The translations under genes were made by a program, and so were the position numbers. Under the pieces are notes generated by a model. That model did not search any database and was not told where the DNA came from. It saw nothing but the letters and a program-made list of their open reading frames with translations. A stretch of 64,000 bases of DNA from NCBI GenBank assembly GCA_009780135.1, contig WRAP01000003.1, positions 1-64,000 of the forward strand. The letters run 5' to 3'. This document shows, piece by piece, positions 58,949-64,000 of the stretch. This stretch comes from Bacillota bacterium. Its GTDB lineage: Bacteria > Bacillota > Clostridia > Christensenellales > Pumilibacteraceae. Each line of letters starts with the position of its first letter. Within the stretch, counting starts at the first letter, position 1.

Positions 58949-60610
58949 ATGCAATCCATTATAAATTCAAATATTTTTTCAGATGCTTATTGGGAAGCGA
59001 TGGGTGCCGGACGCTTTATGTGGGGAGTTATTATAGTGTTAATGATTGGCACTATGCTTATTCTAGCTAACATTTTGCGTCGAAAGGTCAAGATTTTTCG
59101 TCGTGCCTTAATGCCGACGGCAGTTATAGCAGGACTGATTTTTTTAATTATTAAAGAAATTGTTTTTGCTACAACTAATGTGCAAGGTATATATATAGAC
59201 CGAATATACGAATATGTATCTGGTGAGAGAGTATATACAAATACTCTTAATTTTGGCGATTTGTTTGAAGGTGTATTGCAAGGTATTATAATTCATGCAC
59301 TTCCTATAGCATTTATAGCATTAGGGCTAAGAGATAAAAAGAACTTTTCTAAAGAAAAAGAGGGAGAGATTAAACTTACGGGCAAGCGAGCAGGACCTCT
59401 TAGAAGCGGTTCGGTGCTGGTAAGTACATATATGGTGCAAGCATTAGTGGGGCTAACGGTTACGATAGTTCTATTTAGTTTTATTGGAGATTTATTGCCA
59501 GGTGCCGGGTTATTTTTGCCGATAGGCTTTGGGCAAGGACCTCCGCAAGCATTTGCTATGGGCGATATTTGGAATGACCGATTAAGAGATGGGTACTATG
59601 CTCATGTTAATTACCGAAATTTTGCTCTTACTATAGCGGCATTTGGTTTTTTATTTTCATCTATACCAGGGGTCATAATGGTAAACCGCATCGCTAAGAA
59701 AAAAGGTATTACTAGAGCAAAAGACGAATTTCAAACGGTAGGCGATACTACACCGGAGCAATTTGAGAGTCCTGACGAAGTTCCGTTAAGTGAGAGTATA
59801 GACAAATTTACTTTGCAAGTTTGTATAGTATTGGCTACATACTTAATTACTATAGGGCTTATTTTTATGATAGATATTATATTTAGAGCATCGAGCATTG
59901 AATTTTTAATAGGTCTTATCCCTACCTTTTGGGGCTTTGCATTTATGATAGCAATGCTTGTAGCGTTTGTTGTTAAGGCGATAATAAATAAACTACGAAA
60001 AAAAGGTATAATGAATCGTAAGTATACCAATACCTATATGATGAATCGAATAGCAGGACTAGCATTTGATGTTTCTATTGTATGTGCCTTAGCACTTATT
60101 TCGGTGGTTGCTTTGGGACTTTTATGGGTGCCTGTACTGCTTATGGCAGTAATTGGCGGTGTTGTTACAGCACTTTGGGTAAGATTTGTTACAAAAAGAA
60201 TTTATCCTGAATATAAAGACGAAGCATTTTTAGCAATGTATGGATTGCTTACAGGCACTATAGCATGTGGTACGATTTTATCTAGAGAGATTGACCCTCA
60301 ATTTAAGTCGCCCGCTACAGAGGATATGGTTATAGGTTCGGCAGGAGCTGTCGCATTATCATTTCCACTAATTATTCTAGTGCCAATGGCAGCAGACGGG
60401 AATAATTTCATATGGATTTTTGTGGTGCTAGCCACATATTTAGCATTACTTACTTGCTATATTCTAAATGTTCATCATAAAATTTTTAAGAAAAAAGGAA
60501 CAATTTTGGTAGATGATGTACTAGATGCAGAAAACAGCGACGAAGTAGATATAAATGCTGATTTGATAGGGATAGATAATTATAATAAAAGCGACAAATT
60601 AAATGAATAA
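58949..60610 (+). CDS. GltS-like sodium/glutamate symporter
   Basis: 553 residues with about 12 membrane helices in two inverted halves. The pattern (MPTAVIAGLIF; ISVVALGLLWVP; MYGLLTGTIACGT) fits the sodium:glutamate symporter family. A charged middle loop (about 255-290, DTTPEQFESPDEVPLSESID) splits the halves. Start ATG 58949 is chosen for AAAGGAG 9 bases upstream. If it imports glutamate, it may supply nitrogen to a cell whose GuaA and PyrG cannot use glutamine; that link is speculation. Confidence 0.75.
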   Translation: MQSIINSNIFSDAYWEAMGAGRFMWGVIIVLMIGTMLILANILRRKVKIFRRALMPTAVIAGLIFLIIKEIVFATTNVQGIYIDRIYEYVSGERVYTNTLNFGDLFEGVLQGIIIHALPIAFIALGLRDKKNFSKEKEGEIKLTGKRAGPLRSGSVLVSTYMVQALVGLTVTIVLFSFIGDLLPGAGLFLPIGFGQGPPQAFAMGDIWNDRLRDGYYAHVNYRNFALTIAAFGFLFSSIPGVIMVNRIAKKKGITRAKDEFQTVGDTTPEQFESPDEVPLSESIDKFTLQVCIVLATYLITIGLIFMIDIIFRASSIEFLIGLIPTFWGFAFMIAMLVAFVVKAIINKLRKKGIMNRKYTNTYMMNRIAGLAFDVSIVCALALISVVALGLLWVPVLLMAVIGGVVTALWVRFVTKRIYPEYKDEAFLAMYGLLTGTIACGTILSREIDPQFKSPATEDMVIGSAGAVALSFPLIILVPMAADGNNFIWIFVVLATYLALLTCYILNVHHKIFKKKGTILVDDVLDAENSDEVDINADLIGIDNYNKSDKLNE

Positions 60611-60691
60611 AAAACTAATCCTCAATTCATACTAGTATTGTGGTAGCGAAACTACACCTACCTAATGCTACAAAGAGGAGGTTTTTAGAAT

Positions 60692-60940
60692 ATGTGGAAA
60701 AAAGTTTTGAATATTATAGCTTTTACAATATTGATACTAGGCGGACTTAACTGGATGCTGGTAGGAATTTTTAATCTTAATTTAATTTCAACTGTCTTTA
60801 TGGGATACCGCTCTCCAGGTTCTATTACCATGTATGTTTTAGTGGGTCTTTCTGCACTTTGGCTAATTATTAGTTCAATTGCTTCTAACGGCAGAATTCA
60901 ATTTGTAGAAGATAGACATCATCACCATGGCAATGCATAA
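60692..60940 (+). CDS. DUF378 membrane protein
   Basis: 82 residues with two helices (about 5-25 and 44-66) and the family pattern ILGGLNWMLVGIF. A natural His run (DRHHHHGNA) ends the protein. GAGGAGG precedes the ATG. Function of DUF378 is unknown. A hairpin follows directly. Confidence 0.85.
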   Translation: MWKKVLNIIAFTILILGGLNWMLVGIFNLNLISTVFMGYRSPGSITMYVLVGLSALWLIISSIASNGRIQFVEDRHHHHGNA

Positions 60941-60959
60941 AACAAGTATAAATATATAA

Positions 60960-60998
60960 AAAAATGTCTAAGATTATAGAGTAGTCTTAGACATTTTT
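60960..60998 (+). terminator. Terminator hairpin abutting the next start codon
   Basis: 14-bp perfect stem AAAAATGTCTAAGA and complement, 11-base loop. The last T of the run is 2 bases before the ATG at 61000, so it may act as a terminator for DUF378 or mask the next gene's start. Confidence 0.75.
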
Positions 60999-60999
60999 A

Positions 61000-61719
61000 A
61001 TGAATTTAATTGGTCTCACACTTTTGGCGATTGCCTCAATAATAGCGTTTTTTGGATTTGGAAGACGATTTTTTACTAGATTAGCCATAAAGCCATGGCT
61101 AATGTTTTTGTTTATTTTGATTTTTACTATAGGGGCAATTGTGCCTGTAATTAAACTTAGTGAAGTAGTTTTGGTTAGTGTTAGCGGTTTTATTGTGCCG
61201 ATTATCTTTGCAAGTGTTCTTTTTTATACAACTTCTGCTAAAGAAAAAGCGTTTCACTTGGCACTTAGCATTTTAATTATATCCGCTAGTACTCTAGCAC
61301 TTTTAGTTGCGATACATCCTACAAATGTTTCATTTTATATAATATCAGCAGTAGCTGTAGGATTAACGGCAGCAATTGCTAGCTACATAATCACAAAAAA
61401 CCGTACTACAATTCTTATTGCAACAAGCATAGGGATTGTTTTAGGTGATGCGATTTATAATATACTAATGAGGTTTTTAACCGAACGCCCTATAGCGTTA
61501 GGCGGTGGCGGAACTTTCGATGCAATTATTTTAGCTTCGATTGCAGCATTAGTATTGTTAGAAATAGTAGAATTTGTAAAAAGTAAACAAACACAAAAAA
61601 GACAACAATTTTCAAAAAATCGACACTTTAAGGCTATAAACTTTGAAGCAGGAGAGGATATAGCACTAAAAGAAGCAAGAGAAAAGCTAGAGAAAGAAAT
61701 CTTCGCTCCATTTGAATAA
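61000..61719 (+). CDS. DUF1614-like membrane protein
   Basis: 239 residues with seven helices. The segment ALGGGGTFDAIILASIAALVL resembles the conserved Gly-rich part of DUF1614 proteins of Bacillota. A charged cytoplasmic tail (about 195-239) ends EIFAPFE. No ribosome-binding site is possible upstream because a hairpin reaches to within 2 bases of the ATG. Function unknown. Confidence 0.65.
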   Translation: MNLIGLTLLAIASIIAFFGFGRRFFTRLAIKPWLMFLFILIFTIGAIVPVIKLSEVVLVSVSGFIVPIIFASVLFYTTSAKEKAFHLALSILIISASTLALLVAIHPTNVSFYIISAVAVGLTAAIASYIITKNRTTILIATSIGIVLGDAIYNILMRFLTERPIALGGGGTFDAIILASIAALVLLEIVEFVKSKQTQKRQQFSKNRHFKAINFEAGEDIALKEAREKLEKEIFAPFE

Positions 61720-61724
61720 TATAT

Positions 61725-62474
61725 CTATTTTATCAATTCTATAACAATTTCTCCGGCCATAATAAGACCTGCTACACTTGGCACAAACGAAACACTACCG
61801 GGGATTTGTCGTCTAACACAACAAGTTCTAGCGGTATCAGGAGGGCAAATGCAGTTGTGTTTGCAGCTTGTCTTAACTGTTTCAATCGGCACAATAGGTA
61901 CTTCTTTAGAGTAAACAACTTTTAAATTATCAATCCCTCTAGCCCTAAGCTCTTTTCGCATAACTTTAGCTAGGGGGCAAAGAGTAGTTTCAAAAATATC
62001 GGCAACTTCAAAGCTACTAGCGTCTAACTTATTGCCAGCCCCCATACAGCTAATAATTGGCACATTATTAGCTTTGGACCGTTCAATCAGCTCTAACTTA
62101 CAACTAACGGTATCAATCGCATCTAATATATAATCATATGTTGATATATCAATTACATTGGCAGTTTCTTTAGTATAAAAAAGACTAAAAATTTCAACCT
62201 TAGCATTAGGATTTATTGCTAAAATCCTTTCTTTAGCGACTTCAGTTTTATATTTGCCAATAGTATCGTGAGTAGCGTGTAATTGACGATTGATATTTGT
62301 TAAGCACACTTTATCATCATCTACTAATGCAATACTGCCAATGCCAGCCCTAGCCAATGCCTCAACAGCATATCCACCAACTCCTCCTATGCCAAAAACA
62401 ATAACCTTAGCTTTTGCCAGCTTTTCTTGGTTTTTTGCTCCCCATAATATTTCACTTCTAGAAAATTGATTCAT
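61725..62474 (-). CDS. tcdA: tRNA threonylcarbamoyladenosine dehydratase
   Basis: ThiF/E1-like enzyme that cyclises t6A at position 37 of tRNAs. 249 residues. ATP loop GIGGVGGYAVEALARAG (about 28-44), INRQLHA, and the later LDAIDTVSCK. The C-terminal part has a Cys-rich stretch (CKHNCICPPDTARTCC) just before the last domain, more Cys than usual. Convergent with the preceding gene, with only 5 bases between stops. Confidence 0.92.
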   Translation of the reverse strand: MNQFSRSEILWGAKNQEKLAKAKVIVFGIGGVGGYAVEALARAGIGSIALVDDDKVCLTNINRQLHATHDTIGKYKTEVAKERILAINPNAKVEIFSLFYTKETANVIDISTYDYILDAIDTVSCKLELIERSKANNVPIISCMGAGNKLDASSFEVADIFETTLCPLAKVMRKELRARGIDNLKVVYSKEVPIVPIETVKTSCKHNCICPPDTARTCCVRRQIPGSVSFVPSVAGLIMAGEIVIELIK

Positions 62475-62889
62475 ATTTTCTTAACCCAAATGTATTATAA
62501 AATAAGATATTAGCATATAGCAAGCTAAAAATTAAGATAGTTTTGCTAGCATGATTTGCGATAGTCAAGCTGTCGTCTGTTTAATATCTGATTTTAATAA
62601 TAAAGGGTTGTTACTAGTTAAAGTAACAACCCTTTATTATTATTTGGGCAGAAATTTTTGAAAACAGATTTTGAGTTTAATTTCTGCCATAAGAGGAGAA
62701 AGTAAGTCAATATATGTCCTAAGGGACAAGCGTAATCAATAATAACTACCAGTGGTACAAGGCAAGTCGCTAGCTGAATTCTCAAACTTAACAGTTCTAC
62801 GACTTTACAATGTTTGATTCAACAAAACGATTGTTGCCTTGCAATTATATTATGTGTGGGATTATAAAATAATATACACAAAAAAATCA
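62475..62889. other. Long intergenic region with structured sequence
   Basis: No gene. A 20-bp hairpin (62596-62641) is followed by two more pairings, GGCAGAAATT/AATTTCTGCC (about 62646-62689) and CAAGGCAA/TTGCCTTG (about 62759-62842). A small RNA from here is possible; I recognise no known class. Confidence 0.45.
62596..62641. terminator. Perfect 20-bp hairpin
   Basis: AATAATAAAGGGTTGTTACT and complement, 6-base loop. T-runs are interrupted on both strands and no gene clearly leads into it. Confidence 0.6.
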
Positions 62890-62895
62890 TATAAT
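62890..62895 (+). promoter_or_regulatory. -10 box predicting a leaderless GTG-start mRNA
   Basis: TATAAT at 62890-62895, exactly 6 bases before GTG 62902. No good -35 box is seen. Confidence 0.4.
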
Positions 62896-62901
62896 ATTTA
62901 T

Positions 62902-63432
62902 GTGAGCAGTCGCCAAATTATCTCAAAAAATAAGCTAGTTATATCGGTATGTATAGTTTGTGCTTTACTTATTGGCGTATTAGTGTTTGTGCATTTTAGG
63001 TTTCCTAAAAGGTATTGCGATATTATTACTATGGCATCGGAGACCCACAACATAGAGCCTAGTCTTATTTATGCTGTAATTTTATCTGAAAGCGGTTTTG
63101 ATAGATATGCTGTTAGTAGTGCCGGAGCTATGGGCTTGATGCAAATTATGCCGTCTACTGCTGAATATATAGCGAGAGAGCGAGGGATCGAGTTTAGTGA
63201 GGAAATGCTGTTTGACCCAGCTATAAATATAGATTTTGGCACATATTATTTGGCAAGGATGTTTAGACGGTTTGGTAATCAAAAAGAAGCCCTTGCCGCT
63301 TATAATGCAGGCGAGGGCAATGTGTCCGCTTGGCGGGCATCCGATTTAGATAGAATTCCTTTTAGAGAAACTCGAGATTATGTTAGAAGAGTTACTTTTG
63401 CTAGGAGAATATATCGGTTTTTAGGAGTGTGA
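62902..63432 (+). CDS. Slt-type lytic transglycosylase, membrane anchored
   Basis: Cleaves peptidoglycan glycan strands. From GTG 62902: 176 residues, with an N-terminal membrane helix (about 12-32) and then the SLT domain. The catalytic Glu lies in VILSESGFD, and GAMGLMQIMPSTAEY and AYNAGEGNV are both present. The frame extends to TTG 62839, but the GTG fits the -10 spacing and puts the anchor at the N-terminus. It could serve cell-wall growth or spore germination. Confidence 0.88.
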   Translation: MSSRQIISKNKLVISVCIVCALLIGVLVFVHFRFPKRYCDIITMASETHNIEPSLIYAVILSESGFDRYAVSSAGAMGLMQIMPSTAEYIARERGIEFSEEMLFDPAINIDFGTYYLARMFRRFGNQKEALAAYNAGEGNVSAWRASDLDRIPFRETRDYVRRVTFARRIYRFLGV

Positions 63433-63444
63433 TAGGTATTGAAC

Positions 63445-63512
63445 ATATTTTTAACTACAAACTATAAATTTTAGTTCAATATATAAATCAATAATTTGTA
63501 ATTTGATTTAAT
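63445..63512. repeat. Word-array inverted repeat (ACAAACTATAAA type)
   Basis: TAACTACAAACTATAAATTTTAG and AATCAATAATTTGTAATTTGA, between convergent genes; imperfect. Confidence 0.4.
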
Positions 63513-63951
63513 CCCTAATAATAATTCTTTCCATAAAGGTGTCAATATAGCTACGCTTGTCGCTAGGACCTCTTGCATAGATAACTACATAATCGATTTG
63601 ATAAAGTCGTACAAAAGTTCCTTGCGATGTAAATCGGCGCATACGGTATGTGCCGATATCAGTAGAAATAGACGACCTTCTAACATTGTAGCTATTATCA
63701 ATCGAACGGAATCTTGTTGTAGCATCTGCTATAGTTTCGTACTCAAAAAAGTCTAAATAAGTGTATTCGGCTAAATATATTCTAAGAGGTATTAAAAATT
63801 CTTCGTAATCTAGTTCTAAATAATCGGCGGCATCTATAACTTGCTCTCTAGTAACATTGTTTGGGCGTCTCATATCTGCACATCCTATTAAACTAATTGC
63901 TGTAATAGCCACTAAAATTAGTACAAAGGATAAAATAGTTTTTTTCTTCAT
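63508..63951 (-). CDS. Small lipoprotein, unknown
   Basis: 147 residues from ATG 63951; the frame runs to 63990, but that part lies in the promoter. Signal peptide with lipobox LIGC (Cys23), then an acidic helical part (EQVIDAADYLELDYEEF) and a beta-rich end with RRFTSQGTFVRLYQIDYVVIYA in parts. No family recognised. The mRNA is predicted to start at the ATG. Confidence 0.65.
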   Translation of the reverse strand: MKKKTILSFVLILVAITAISLIGCADMRRPNNVTREQVIDAADYLELDYEEFLIPLRIYLAEYTYLDFFEYETIADATTRFRSIDNSYNVRRSSISTDIGTYRMRRFTSQGTFVRLYQIDYVVIYARGPSDKRSYIDTFMERIIIRD

Positions 63952-63958
63952 CGGTGGT

Positions 63959-63987
63959 ATTTTATATAGAATTTGACATATTGTCAA
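63959..63987 (-). promoter_or_regulatory. Promoter predicting a leaderless mRNA (minus strand)
   Basis: Perfect TTGACA (63982-63987), 17 bases, TAAAAT (63959-63964), then 7 bases to ATG 63951. Confidence 0.7.
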
Positions 63988-64000
63988 CAAGAATTTTCTG

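Noticed and set aside
1-64000. CRISPR array
   Set aside because: No series of equal direct repeats with unique spacers; the repeats present are palindromic REPs, word arrays and terminators.

Overview
The window comes from a low-GC, Gram-positive-type bacterium, most likely an uncultured member of the Clostridia. The infC-rpmI-rplT operon, pyrK/pyrD (type 1B)/pyrE, a SpoIVB-type sporulation protease, PrsA-like and DUF4349-like lipoproteins, AGGAGG ribosome-binding sites and TTGACA/TATAAT promoters all fit. Species cannot be named from the sequence alone.

Layout. 1-4.8 kb: the end of an unknown gene, a PrsA-like foldase lipoprotein behind a palindromic operator, an MFS transporter and a small HTH protein. 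4.9-20.3 kb: an SH3 surface protein, then a 14.3-kb block of short-tailed-phage head genes (large terminase, TerS-like protein, portal, scaffold, coat, connector, gp10-like propeller, two tail-type proteins, UviB-like holin, coiled-coil protein). It has no integrase, repressor, replication gene or endolysin. Nearly every gap between its genes holds the same dispersed repeats that sit between housekeeping genes. 20.3-28.4 kb: ychF, two membrane proteins, a REP-type Y1 transposase, argS and pyrK-pyrD-pyrE. 28.4-32.3 kb (minus strand): spoIVB, a lipoprotein, rplT, rpmI and infC with an attenuator leader. 32.3-34.6 kb: an island with an RNase III paralogue and a small partner protein. 34.6-48.1 kb: an ABC exporter, an EFR1-type ferredoxin/flavodoxin protein, a GH95-like enzyme, a frameshifted gene, a zinc-ribbon protein with a Q/N/W-rich middle, and a 1393-residue permuted GH3 enzyme. 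48.4-64 kb: tRNA-Thr, a DUF4349 lipoprotein, guaA, pyrG, an M29 aminopeptidase, YitT, membrane proteins, an acyltransferase, a GltS-like symporter, TcdA, a lytic transglycosylase and a lipoprotein.

Four things stand out. (1) GuaA and PyrG, side by side, have both lost the glutaminase nucleophile cysteine (Ser in each); GuaA has also lost about 85 residues carrying the His/Glu pair. Both should therefore need free ammonia. (2) Eight genes have a -10 box ending 6-8 bases before the start codon, which predicts leaderless mRNAs, while other genes use strong Shine-Dalgarno sites. (3) Two dispersed repeat families are abundant. One is a GTAG-headed REP element whose stems covary, with a cognate-type transposase that carries two copies inside its own reading frame. 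The other is a set of intergenic inverted repeats built from different short words around a shared AATAAGTC core. (4) The phage head block looks like a long-resident, possibly domesticated particle locus.
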